In this document: positions 22,601 to 32,285 of the stretch, one piece after another
Layout of the letters: each line of letters starts with the position of its first letter
Numbering within the stretch: position 1 is the first letter of the stretch
NCBI GenBank assembly: GCA_009602725.1
Contig: WELB01000013.1
Coordinates: 956,362-1,007,836 of the forward strand
Direction of reading: 5' to 3'
DNA: 51,475 nucleotides
Source: Spirogloea muscicola
Lineage: Eukaryota; Streptophyta; Zygnematophyceae; Spirogloeales; Spirogloeaceae
Made by a program: the position numbers and the translations under genes
The notes under the pieces: model-generated
Seen by the model: only the letters and a program-made list of their open reading frames with translations
What the model was told of the DNA's origin: nothing
Databases searched by the model: none

Positions 22601-22905
22601 CTGCCCTTGGCGGCGGGCCACTGCACGCCTCGCAAGGCGCTGCAGGAGGTCGAGCCACCGAGTCCCAAACGCTCCGCGTACGTCCACGGCGAGCGGGACA
22701 AACTCTCGCCCGCGGGGATCGCGGTAGTTTCTCTCCTTGACGCCCGCCGCTTGCGAAGTAAGACGCTTCCAGGAGAGCAAAGTTCGTGTATTCGAAACGA
22801 AGGAGGGCCAAATGGCCATATACAAAGGCAAGCACATCTATAGACCTACATAATCTACAGCAGATTGACCCGCTCAGTAACCACGGGTCAAAACATGGGG
22901 GGCGG
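22601..22905 (-). mobile_element. RLE tail piece and family B 3' end
   Basis: 22760-22620 encodes GVKERNYRDPRGREFVPLAV and DVRGAFGTRWLDLLQRLARR on the minus strand. 22796-22900 carries the family B 3' end with TTGACCCG / CGGGTCAA at about 22865-22891. Confidence 0.65.
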
Positions 22906-23215
22906 TGGCTGGGAGAGGCCTGCCCAGAAGAATTCACAGTCCGAGGGGACCAGGCCGCTTGGCGGACTATGTAGCCCGCCTCCTCCGACTAGCGTTTTGC
23001 GCTCCTGGAATTGACGCAGTCAGTGGTGACGTCGTCTGCAATGAGCTGGGGCCCCCGGCCCAGCTCATTGCAGCCCCTCTTCTCTACGGGCGAGCACTTT
23101 CTTTCCCCGCCCAGCGCGCTGGCGACGAGATGGCGCGCCCAGCGTGAAGGTGGCCATCCGCCCCAGCTGTCAGAGGCATAATTACTTGAGTATTCCAGTG
23201 CCACTCAGTAACCTG
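22906..23215 (-). mobile_element. RLE fragment with internal palindrome
   Basis: The minus strand encodes GRGPQLIADDVTTDCVNS (RLE core). It is interrupted by a GAGAAGAGGGGCTGCAATG module end. 23038-23050 (GCAATGAGCTGGG) and 23059-23071 form a perfect 13-bp inverted repeat with an 8-nt loop. Confidence 0.6.
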
Positions 23216-23560
23216 CCTCCTGTCAAGGCGACTTCTTCCGCCCTCTAGCTATTTGACCTGCACTTGCAGACAAGACAGTCTCCTTTCTGACGTCTTAGCG
23301 CTTAGTATCTTGCTTCTTGCCCCATGTGGCCCTTTCATTCCCTGTCCATTCTTTTGGGCTGGCTTCGCACAGCCACTGCTGTCAATCTGGAGCGCGTTTT
23401 TTCTTGTCGCGGATTGGGCTGACCTCTAATTAGCAGCCAGCGGTTAGCAAACAATGTAATGGTCGATGGAAGCGCGTCCAGATTAAGAGCAGTGGCTGTG
23501 AGAGGCTAGCCCCAAGAGTAAACAAGGTCTGAAAGGGCCGGATGGAGCATAAAATGACCA
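23216..23560 (+). mobile_element. A1-like 3' end and inverted partner
   Basis: A tail remnant (GCGACTTCTTCCGCCCTCTAG, ACTTGCAGACAAGA) and GGGCTGGCTTCGCACAGCC at about 23357. At 23470-23560 an inverted A1 module (AGCAGTGGCTGTGAGAGGCTAGCCC) follows. No coding sequence was recognised. Confidence 0.5.
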
Positions 23561-24487
23561 TAAATACGGGGGACCGGACGGGTGTCACGTATTTCGGCAC
23601 CTTTTGGCTCTTTGGACCTTGTCCATCCTTGTGGGCCTGGCCTTTCCCAATTGCCTCTTTCCATGCAGTGAATCATCGGTCTTGATGTTGCTCACTCGCG
23701 GGTACTGAGCTTCCATCTGCATCGTCTCATGTCTAGTTGTGTAGTGTTTTCTTTCGGCACCTTTTTTGGCTTTTGGATATTAATCATACTTTTTGAGGCT
23801 GGCTTTGCCAGCTCCTCTTTTCTATGGGCGAGCAATTCTCTTTCGGCGCGCGCATCATTGCAGACGTGGTCATCACCGATGTGGTGGACCGATCAAATCC
23901 GGAGTTCTCTGCCTCGCGGGCTGGCCATGCTGCGGCGAAGGCCAGCAAGGCGGCCAAACACGCTGACCACCCGGTTGGAGACGAGTTCGTACCCCTGGCC
24001 GTGGACGTGCACGGGGCTCTCGGGTCCCAGTCGCTCGACCTGCTGGCCAGGCTTGCGCAGCCCGCTGTGTCCCGCAGGCGAGGTGAGCCGGCTGAGTTCA
24101 ACGCCGCTGGCTCGTGGGGCCCAGGTATATCGCATGCGTTTGTCAGTCTCCCTTCAGCGACCCATGGCCCACGCCTTGCATCTGCGTGCTGCCGTGCTCT
24201 CGCTGCAGCCTCTGGCTTTCGTCAGGAAGAAGTGCTCGCCCAGAGAGATCAGGGGGATAGTTTTCCAGCAGCTAGTCTGTCGGATTTGAGGCTCCTCACT
24301 CGTAGCTACTGAGTGGTCCATCCTCCACCCGTTCTGACATTGCATCTTCAGGCCCCCCCGTCGTTGTGGCTTTAGACCCATCCGTCATGTGGCCTCTTAG
24401 AACCTTTGTCAATCCTTTTCGGGCTGGCTTCTCACAGCCCTTGCCCCCATTGGGAGAGCCACTTCTTTCCCAGCCCTTACCCTCTAT
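23561..24487 (+). mobile_element. A4 terminus, RLE domain and A3 3' end in series
   Basis: An A4 terminus (GAGGCTGGCTTTGCCAGCTCC, CTATGGGCGAGC, 23790-23840) is followed without gap by RIIADVVITDVVDRSNPEFS, ASRAGHAAAKASKAAKHADH, EFVPLAVDVHGALGSQSLDL, AGEPAEFNAAG-like tail, ALAAASGFRQEE and SDLRLLTRSY stop at 24312. The A3 3' UTR follows, to GGGCTGGCTTCTCACAGCCC and GAGAGCCACTTCTT at about 24420-24467. Confidence 0.75.
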
Positions 24488-24789
24488 CTGAATGTCACCT
24501 TAGGCACCTTAGTTTAGGTCTCCGTGTTATGTAGCCTTGTTTAGTTTGCACTAGCCACTGCTTGAACACTGTATTCGGTTGAATTGGCCTCCCTTTCATT
24601 TCATGCGACCCGCGCGCCTTCTCTCTTCATCTGGAAGCGCTGTTTCTTCTTGCTTCTTGCGCCATCCGGCCCTTTCAGACCTTTTCCCTTTTAGGCTGGC
24701 TTTGCCAGCCCCTCTCGTGTTTTCTAATTAGTCCGTTTTCGGCAACTTTTTCTTTGGCTTTGGACATTGTCCATCTTTATGGGCTGGCT
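24488..24789 (+). mobile_element. Dispersed repeat copy and A4 3' modules
   Basis: 24488-24592 is the inverted partner of 4855-4960. It is followed by TTGGCCTCCCTTTCATTTCATGCG (also at 15012) and two A4 termini, including TTTTAGGCTGGCTTTGCCAGCCCC at about 24690. The second terminus, GGGCTGGCTTTGCC, ends at the junction with the RLE copy. Confidence 0.6.
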
Positions 24790-24954
24790 TTGCCTCCTCC
24801 CTCCTGCCTCGTGGGCGTCACTCAGTGCGAGTGCTGTGCCCGTCACGCTGACCCTGCGGGGCTGGCTGCGCATATGCTCCGGTGCGCGCAGGGGGCCGAG
24901 CGGACCGCTTCCCACGACCTCCTGCGAGATGGTATGCAGGGGGTGTTTTCGGAG

Positions 24955-24991
24955 CCCCCAGCCACCAGTTAATGTGGCCGCGCTTGCTCTC
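24955..24991 (+). mobile_element. 37-bp module fragment flanked by 8-bp direct repeats
   Basis: CCCCCAGCCACCAGTTAATG...CTTGCTCTC is the last part of an A1 terminus. TTTCGGAG occurs on both sides (24947-24954 and 24992-24999). The left-arm copy has the single site at 18720-18727 and no insert. Confidence 0.85.
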
Positions 24992-25521
24992 TTTCGGAGG
25001 CTGGCATAGCCACCATCTAGGTGGCTATGAAGAACTCCTCAATAATGCCCATCCAGCTGGGCCCGGACGGCCAGCCCCATACACGACGCGCCGACCTGGT
25101 CGCCATCCCGCCCGGCGGCGGTCCCCGCAACATCGCCGATGTGGTGACAACTGACTGCATCGACTCCGCCAATCCCACCAGATCGGCGTCGTTTGCAGGG
25201 CACGCGGTCGGCCCGGGGCAACGAGCGAAAATATGCTGATCACCCGGTTGGTGATGAATACGCGGCCCTGGCGATGGATGTACACGGGGCTTTCGGCAGC
25301 CGCTGGCTGGATCTCCTTCAGCGGCTTGCCTGCCATGCCATCGACCGGCGGCCAGGTCTGCCAGGGGCGATGCCCAGCTTCAACGCCGCCGGTTCGCTCG
25401 CCCAAGTCTTCCGCATGCGCCCGGGGGTATCGCTTCAACGCTCCCTTGCCCACGCCGTCCACACGCGAGCAGGCCGTGCTATGGCCGCCGCCTCTGGGTC
25501 TCGATGGAATGCCTCTTTCCC

Positions 25522-25639
25522 ATTGCCTCTTCAGGCCCCGCAGTCGCTGCTTAGCTCGTAGTTTGGCATCTTCGAACCTTGTCAATTCTATTCGGGCTGG
25601 CTTCTCACAGCCCTTGCCCCCATTGGGAGAGCCACTTCT
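25522..25639 (+). mobile_element. 118-bp A3 module with 8-bp target duplication
   Basis: Starts ATTGCCTCTTCAGGCCCCGC and ends GGGAGAGCCACTTCT. TCTTTCCC is present at 25514-25521 and 25640-25647. The allelic-like position at 18195-18202 has a single copy and an uninterrupted frame. This defines the A3 terminus as a transposed unit. Confidence 0.88.
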
Positions 25640-25690
25640 TCTTTCCCTGCAGCGAGCTACTCAGACCTGATGTTGCTCACTCGTGGGTAC

Positions 25691-26272
25691 TGAGCTTCCC
25701 TCTGCATCGTCTGTGTTTTGCAGTGTTTTGAGTGTAGTCCTTTTTCCGGCTCCTCTTTCTTTGGCTTTGGACATTGTCCATTCTTCTTTGGGCTGGCTTT
25801 GCCAGCCCCTCTTCTCTATGGGCGAGCACTTTCTTCTTTTTCCGGCTCCTCTTTCTTTGGCTTCAGACATTGTCCATTCTTTTTGAGGCTGGCTTTGCCA
25901 GCCTCACTTCTCTTATGGCTGGCCTCTCACCGCTTTGCCAGCCTCTCTTCTCTACGGGCGAGCACTTTCTTCTGTGGGCTGGCCTCTCACAGCCACTGCT
26001 CTCAGGTTGGACGCGCTTTTCTTGCCCGTTACACCACCCTTGCATTCCAAGCGCACGGCGCGCCATGCCACCACCCCACGCTCCGGGCCCTCCATCACTC
26101 AACACGCATATTGTTCCCCCCGCGAGGGGGGGCACAGCTGGCACAGGCGCCCCTACAAGAGCCAGCCGCGGGCCGCCTCCCGCCACATCGCACTTGCCCA
26201 CGGCTCTCGTCGCGCTGCTCCCCCGCGCCTGCGCTCCCCGCCGCGCCCCGCGCCCGCGCCCGCGCCCCGCGC
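25691..26272 (+). mobile_element. Right-arm A4/A1 modules and GC-rich gap edge
   Basis: Mirror of 17683-18170: perfect GGGCTGGC-TTT-GCCAGCCC at 25790-25808, further A4 and A1 termini to about 26020, the CACTGCTCTCAGGTTGGACGC segment, and CCCCCCGCGAGGGGGGG at about 26117. After about 26155 the two arms part and a CG-rich run enters the gap. Confidence 0.75.
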
Positions 26273-26883
26273 NNNNNNNNNNNNNNNNNNNNNNNNNNNN
26301 NNNNNNNNNNNNNNNNNNNNNNNNNNNNNNNNNNNNNNNNNNNNNNNNNNNNNNNNNNNNNNNNNNNNNNNNNNNNNNNNNNNNNNNNNNNNNNNNNNNN
26401 NNNNNNNNNNNNNNNNNNNNNNNNNNNNNNNNNNNNNNNNNNNNNNNNNNNNNNNNNNNNNNNNNNNNNNNNNNNNNNNNNNNNNNNNNNNNNNNNNNNN
26501 NNNNNNNNNNNNNNNNNNNNNNNNNNNNNNNNNNNNNNNNNNNNNNNNNNNNNNNNNNNNNNNNNNNNNNNNNNNNNNNNNNNNNNNNNNNNNNNNNNNN
26601 NNNNNNNNNNNNNNNNNNNNNNNNNNNNNNNNNNNNNNNNNNNNNNNNNNNNNNNNNNNNNNNNNNNNNNNNNNNNNNNNNNNNNNNNNNNNNNNNNNNN
26701 NNNNNNNNNNNNNNNNNNNNNNNNNNNNNNNNNNNNNNNNNNNNNNNNNNNNNNNNNNNNNNNNNNNNNNNNNNNNNNNNNNNNNNNNNNNNNNNNNNNN
26801 NNNNNNNNNNNNNNNNNNNNNNNNNNNNNNNNNNNNNNNNNNNNNNNNNNNNNNNNNNNNNNNNNNNNNNNNNNNNNNNNNNN
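26273..26883. other. Assembly gap (611 N)
   Basis: Run of N. Left flank is (CGCGCCCG)-like, right flank is a 33-bp tandem repeat, so both edges are hard to assemble. Sequence across it may not be truly contiguous. Confidence 1.
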
Positions 26884-27737
26884 GGCCGCCAAGCCCAAGG
26901 CGGCCGCGCCCGGCCCGGCCGCCAAGCCCAAGGCGGCCGCGCCCGGCCCGGCCGCCAAGCCCAAGGCGGCCGCGCCCGGCCCGGCCGCCAAGCCCAAGGC
27001 GGCCAGGTCCGGCCTGGCAGCCAAGCCGGGTGAGTGCCCGCCCCCTGCCGCCGCATTGCCCTCTGCCTGTGTTCCCCGGCGACCCTTGGCCGGAATGAGT
27101 GCCCAGGTCGCCGACGCCCGGCGCAAGCCAGGGGAGGTCAGCAAGACCAGGGCGGGTGTGGCTGCGGACACGCGGCCGCCAGCACCTGTGCTCAGCACGT
27201 CAGCCGGCATGCCGACACGATCGGCTGCCTTTCTCAAGTAGGACATCCTCAAACCTGCACATATCTCTCCTCCCAATGCTTGGTCCTGCACAATGCTGGT
27301 CCTGCTCGCCCTCCGCTGCGCGGCTCCAAGGCGTCCTGGAGCAGCTGGCCTGCTCGGTTGCCTTGACGTTTGGGATGGGGTGTGCTGGACTGCTTTGTCG
27401 GGTGTGTGCTGGACTGCTGCGCTGGCTAGTTGCCACGATGAGCAGCTGCAGCCTCTGTCTATGCGATCCCATGCTGCCACTAACTTGAGGCACTCTGCAT
27501 GCCTTGCAGGCCCAACGGCAAGGGCAAGCCTGCTGCCAAGGTGCGGCCATGGCTGTGACGGCCTCTTTTGAAGCCATACGCCCGAACCAAGTTCCTTCCC
27601 GTCCCTGATGGTTGTACAGGCCTCCGACCTCAGTAGATTGACTCGGTATGATACTCCGCCTGCCCACGTGCCCGCCCGCCCGCAGAGTCTTTCAGAAGGA
27701 GATGCAGAGTATTGCTGGGAGGGGTAGAGTGGCACAT
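26884..27737 (+). CDS. Partial gene with Lys/Pro/Ala 33-bp repeats
   Basis: Directly after the gap about four tandem 33-bp units encode AAKPKAAAPGP in the most protein-like frame, ending AAKPG at a GTGAGT donor (27030). This resembles Lys/Ala/Pro-rich linker-histone or nucleolar protein tails but is not assignable. Possible later exons: PNGKGKPAAK near 27510-27540 (after TTGCAG, before GTGCGG) and VFQKEMQSIAGRGRVAH ending in TGA at about 27737. Phases between these were not all reconciled. The N-terminal part is in or beyond the gap. Confidence 0.4.
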
Positions 27738-27829
27738 TGATCGCACAAACCGAGGCTCCCACTCACACCAGCTTGCTGTCCCTCAATCTCGTTCATGCCA
27801 ACTTGCCGTAAAAGTGCGTCACTTAGAAG

Positions 27830-29190
27830 AAGCCAAGTCGACTCATGTGTCATAATGCACCAAGGGCTGACATCTCAGTCATGTATTCTGACGCATTACG
27901 TCAAGGCCGAGGTAGTCCAGCATAGTACGAGTGCACACTGACGCTGGCTATTGCACTTTCACAACTTGGTGCAGGTGACGAACACTTTTCAGGACCATTC
28001 TTTTCATCATCGTATAGTTGAAGATGTCGGATATGAGATTGATGACATTGATAATGAAGTCGACGATAATGAGAATATCGTTGATATATGATCAATGGTA
28101 TTCTCATTATCATCAACAATATTCTCATTATCATCGACTTCGTTATCAATGTCATCAATCTCCAACATCTTCAACGATACTACCAATGTCATCGACTTGA
28201 TATCCATTCATCAACCGATTATCAGTACCATCAACCAGATCATCAATTACATCATTTTCAGTATCAGTGTCATTAACTTCACTTTCAATGTCTTCCATGA
28301 CATCAATACCATCAACATCATTTTAAATATCATCAGCTTCAGTATCAATGTCATCAACCAAATTGTTGATAATCTTCAACCATATTCAATGTCATCAAGC
28401 AAAACATTGAGTGTCATCAACCATATCATCAACATCATCAACCATATCATCTGAAGAAGCTAAGTCAACTCATGTGTCATAGTGCACCGAGGCCTGACAT
28501 CTTAGTCATGCATTTTGACGCATCGTTTCACATTGAGGTTGAGATAGTCCAGCATAGTACGAGTGCACACTGATGCTGGCTATCTGACGCTGACTTTCAC
28601 CACTCGGTGCAGGTGATGAGCACTTTCAGGACCACTTCTTTTATCATCAATATGATCAACCATATCATCAATATCATCGACTTCATTATTGATGTCATCA
28701 AATTGTTATCAATATCTTCAACTACATTGCCAATATCATCGACTTCATTATCAATGTCGTCGACCAATTATCAGTACCATCAACCAGATTATCGATATCA
28801 TCAACTTCATTATCAATATCATCGCCTTCCTTATCAATATCTTCCATAATATCAATATCAGTACCCTTATTTTCAATATCATCAGCTTCATAATCAATGT
28901 CATCAACCAAAGTATTGGTTATCTACAACAACAACCATATTGTCAATGTCGTCAAGCAAAACATTAAATATCATCAACCATATTATCAACAACATCAACC
29001 ATATCATCTGAAGAAGATAAGTCGACTCATATGTCATAGTGCACCAAGAGCTGACATCCCAGTTATGCATTCTGACACATCATTCCACACCGAGGTTGAG
29101 GTAGTCCAGCATAATACGAGTGCAAACTGACGCTGGCTATTGCACTTTCACCACTTGGTGCAGGTGATGAGCACATTTCAGGACCATTTC
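27830..29190 (-). repeat. Minisatellite and spacers, right arm
   Basis: ATCATCAATATCATCAAC-type units (the complement of the left-arm unit) at about 28005-28450 and 28620-29010. Three copies of the conserved spacer with CATTCTGAC/GCACCAAG occur at about 27830-28000, 28455-28620 and 29020-29190. The left arm holds two. Confidence 0.9.
28038..28160. repeat. Inverted repeat at polarity switch of right minisatellite
   Basis: About 40-bp arms (TTGATGACATTGATAATGAA... and its complement ...TTCGTTATCAATGTCATCAA, one mismatch) flank an AT-rich centre with TTGATATATGATCAA. Equivalent in position to the 17571-17677 hairpin. Confidence 0.85.
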
Positions 29191-30009
29191 TTTCAGTATC
29201 AACATCATCAACCATACAGCATCAATATTACTATGACTCCCACATCAGCAGTCATCGTGACGGCGCTATCGCCTACCAATCCTATCCAATTTTATCAACG
29301 ACCACTTCTCCCACTTCCGCGACGCCCAACGGCCAACACCGGATACCCGACGGCAGATATCGTCGTGAAGGCGTGCAGTCTTCTTGCTTTGTTCATCGCC
29401 ATGTTCATCGCCAAAGTATCGTATGATGATCATGAAATTCATGTTTCAGGGATGACACATCGTCTGTTAGGAACACCTCATGCCACAGCCTCACATGTGA
29501 CACACTAGGCTGAAGCTCGTTTGCTCAACTGTGGCTGAGATTTCACTGATCACTATTATCATAAGATATGCATTTCCACATTTGGGTCCACACATGTGTT
29601 GTTGCAGATGTGCGTGCTTATGGTTCTTGCTTGTTCTTATGATGCCCAATGACTTCAGTCGGAAAAGCAGATCTGGGAAGCTTACATTTCACTGGTAAAC
29701 ATTCACATGGCATGGATAATATAAGCGCACATCACTTGTGATGCATTTTCGCTTGTCAGAGTTGATTACATGGAAATATCTCAACCTCTGTCATGTTGAT
29801 AAGCACATTGATGTCTACTCCTGTATTATGCTGACCTTGTCAGATATTGAAATTTGCTGCTCGATGTACTTGTCAATGACAGAGGCAGCAAGTAAATCCC
29901 GAATGTCTACATTGTTTGATGCAAATGTGAAGAGAAAAAGGATAGACCGAGACACTGTCCTCAACCCTGAAGACCTTCTTGCAATAAGATATTGGCGGCA
30001 GCAGTATGA

Positions 30010-30300
30010 ACATAGTCACACTTGACACGTCTTGGTTTCTCATACATGATTTTGCCCCTTTTTGCCCAGAAATATATTTGATAACTTCTACCATTATATT
30101 GCTTCTCTATGGTGTTTTATTTAGCATTTCTTCTCGATATTACTATCCACCTCTAGTTCGCAATGTGAGCTGGTTAGGATTATGTAGTATTTTAATAACT
30201 GTTCTTTTAACAGGCTCTCGAGGCACACAAGCAAATATGTTTTATGACAATTGCATTCATGACAATTTTACCTACTTTTATTAGTCAGTACTGCAAGCAC
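30010..30300 (+). pseudogene. nad2: Nuclear mitochondrial DNA: nad2 fragment
   Basis: AT-rich frame encoding FAPFCPEIYLITSTIILLLY, GVLFSISSRYYYPPLVRNVS, WLGLCSILITVLLTGSRG and NMFYDNCIHDNFTYF. This matches the N-terminal region of plant/algal NADH dehydrogenase subunit 2 (PEIFLI...GVVFS...YPPLV-NVGWLGLLS, from memory). Two membrane helices are visible; the frame stops at 30284 and the rest of nad2 is absent. Base composition and codon use differ sharply from nuclear genes nearby. The mirrored left arm lacks it. Confidence 0.85.
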
Positions 30301-30670
30301 TATTTTGTTGTGCATCTACATGCACACTGCTTGTGCCTCGCTAGGAGCAAGTAAAACGAACATAGGTCGACTAGCAAGTGCGAGGAAGGTCAAAGTCTTG
30401 CTGAGCAGTCTTTTTGAAGGTCTCTTCTGTTCTTTTCAACACTCCAATTCTTTTTGGAGGTCCAGGCAATGGCATGTCTTGTTGTCACGGAGTGCCTGAG
30501 TGAAATAGTGAAGTCGCAATGCGTAGGCCTTGCCTCAGCCCCACCAACTCGTGCTGGTGTTGTGCGGATTGTACCGCACCTTCTGATCCAAAGCTGCCCC
30601 TCTGGCTGGCAGATGCACCCGTTCAGGTGCCCTCCCGCTGTCTGCTGGGTCTTCACGACAAGGGAAGAAT

Positions 30671-31410
30671 TTGAGTTCCCGCTTGACAGGACTGGGAAGG
30701 GGAAGTCGTGCCCATTCACTAAGATGCACGTGGCCTAGGAGCTGCTTGTGGCTTTCACGGCCGTAGTCCTGCTTTTCCCTCTTCGTCCCTCCAACTTGTA
30801 CAGACGGTACTGAGGAGGCCCCTCTTTATTTTCTTTGCACACTTGACTGTCAGTACTCTCGTGGCCAGTGTCGTGCCAGTGTGAATGGCCATATACAGCA
30901 CACAATTGTGATGATATCACATGGTTGGAATATCGAATGCCGTGAGAAAGACAGCTTCACAGATGGTTGGAGGAGCTGGGCAGCTCATCAGGTGGACGAC
31001 AGGGAGACTCAAGCCGCTTCATCGCGACAAAGAAAAGCGCGACCCCGGAGTCGTGGTGCAAGACAGTGTGGAGCTGGCATGGGAGACGTTGATGGAGGGC
31101 GACTGATCTGGAGTCAATCGTTCCTGGGAGACTTCAGGGGAAGACCGTTAATGGGAGACCGTAGTGGTAGACCGTCATCAGTGGACCGTTGGTAGAAGAC
31201 CGCTGGCGTGGAAAAGCCTTGGTGACTACTCTTACAGACCGAGGGTACTTGAAGGCCCGAAGGCTGCCCGGAAGGCTATGTGGGGAAGATGTGAGATTGT
31301 CGGGGTGGGTGAGTTCCTTTCCGACCCTCATTTGCATACGTGCCATTGGCCAAACCCATCAAACCTTCCAGCTTTTCCTCTGTAGCTACGCGCTTGGGCC
31401 TGATTGATCT
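30671..31410. other. No gene recognised
   Basis: Short ORFs without similarity. 31135-31200 contains a tandem GGGAGACCGTAGTGG / GGTAGACCGTCATCAGTGG-like repeat of a GACCGT core. Otherwise nothing was seen. Confidence 0.4.
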
Positions 31411-31735
31411 GGTCATCCTTTTCAAGTCCGTCCCACCGGGCGTCGATGTGCACGGGGCTTTCGGGTCTCAGTGGCTCAACCTGTTGGCCCGGCTTGCGCA
31501 ACACGCTGTGTCCTGCAGGCGAGGCGAGCAGGCCGACTTTAACCCCGCTGGCTCGCTAGCGCAGGTGTGTCGCATGAACCTGTCCATATTGCTCCAGTGG
31601 TCCATGGCCCACGCCTTGCCTCTGCGTGCTGGCCGTGCTCTAGCTGCAGCATCTGGCGTTCGTCAAGGGAATTCCTTTCCCGGCGGCCAGTCTTTCTGAC
31701 TTGCGGCTGCTAACTCAAATTTATTAAGTGATTAT
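31411..31735 (+). mobile_element. LINE family A RLE tail
   Basis: VDVHGAFGSQWLNLLARLAQ, RRGEQADFNPAGSLAQVCRM, LRAGRALAAASGVRQGNSFP and a decayed SDLRLLTQIY end at about 31725. 5'-truncated. Confidence 0.7.
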
Positions 31736-32285
31736 CCTACGTGGTCCTTGCTTATCTTTCAGCACTTTTCGGCCCCTTTCGGACCTTTGTCGTACCTTTT
31801 CGGACTGGCTGTTCACAGCCCTCGCCCCCTTTAGGAGAGCCACTTTCTTCTTTTTCTGCCAAGCCGGTCGCGCCCTTGCAGCCCTCGCCCTCTTGTTAAT
31901 TTGATCTGCACTTGTTGACTAGAGGTCATTGAGCGCCCACTCGCAGGAGTTACAAGGGGTAGTTTCATTCTTTTGCACCTTTCGGCCCTTCCAGGCATTG
32001 TACATTTGTTTGGGCTGGCCTCTCACAGCCACTGCTGTCAATCTGGAAGCGCTTTTTCTCACAGCCACTGCCGTTAATTAAAAGAGCTGTTGCATGCAGC
32101 AGCCTTCGACTTGCGAAGCGGGTTGCTCTCGGACTTTCTATTGCTGACACGGGGGTAGTTAGAGCCCCCAGTTTGCCTGTTGCTTCGCTACTGTAGCTAT
32201 GAACACCCTCTGTATGCACCCGCCTGGCAAAGAAGTGGCTCTTCCAATGGGGGCAAAGGCTGTGATAAGCCAGCCCGAACAAAGA
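31736..32285 (+). mobile_element. Chained 3' modules, both orientations
   Basis: An A3-like terminus at 31795-31850, an A1 terminus GGGCTGGCCTCTCACAGCCAC at about 32013, and a second CTCACAGCCACTGCCGTTAAT fragment at about 32057. An inverted A3 terminus lies at 32225-32285. Coding remnants are negligible. Confidence 0.55.

Larger units (their letters stand above)
24790..25690 (+). mobile_element. LINE family A4 RLE copy (right arm), with insertions
   Basis: Counterpart of the 18.2-18.95 kb copy: CLVGVTQCECCARHADPAGL, ERTASHDLLRDGMQGVF, MKNSSIMPIQLGPDG, RRADLVAIPPGGGPRNIADV, VTTDCIDSANPTRSASFAGH, ALAMDVHGAFGSRWLDLLQR, NAAGSLAQVFRMRPGVSLQR, HTRAGRAMAAASGSRWNASF, then SYSDLMLLTRGY-like end at about 25690. 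Interrupted by a 37-bp piece at 24955-24991 and a 118-bp element at 25522-25639. Confidence 0.85.
27738..30670. repeat. Right arm of the large inverted duplication (outer part)
   Basis: From about 27830 the sequence is the reverse-complement counterpart of 15.33-17.65 kb: spacer, minisatellite, spacer, the unique segment 29200-29990, and 30300-30670. It contains one extra NUMT at about 30010-30300. No conserved gene was recognised in the unique segment. Confidence 0.85.

Noticed and set aside
26273-26883. ORFs spanning the N run
   Set aside because: They are open only because N codons are read as X.
27830-29190. CRISPR-like array (repeats with spacers)
   Set aside because: Context is eukaryotic, the simple repeats are imperfect and contiguous, and the spacers are copies of one another.
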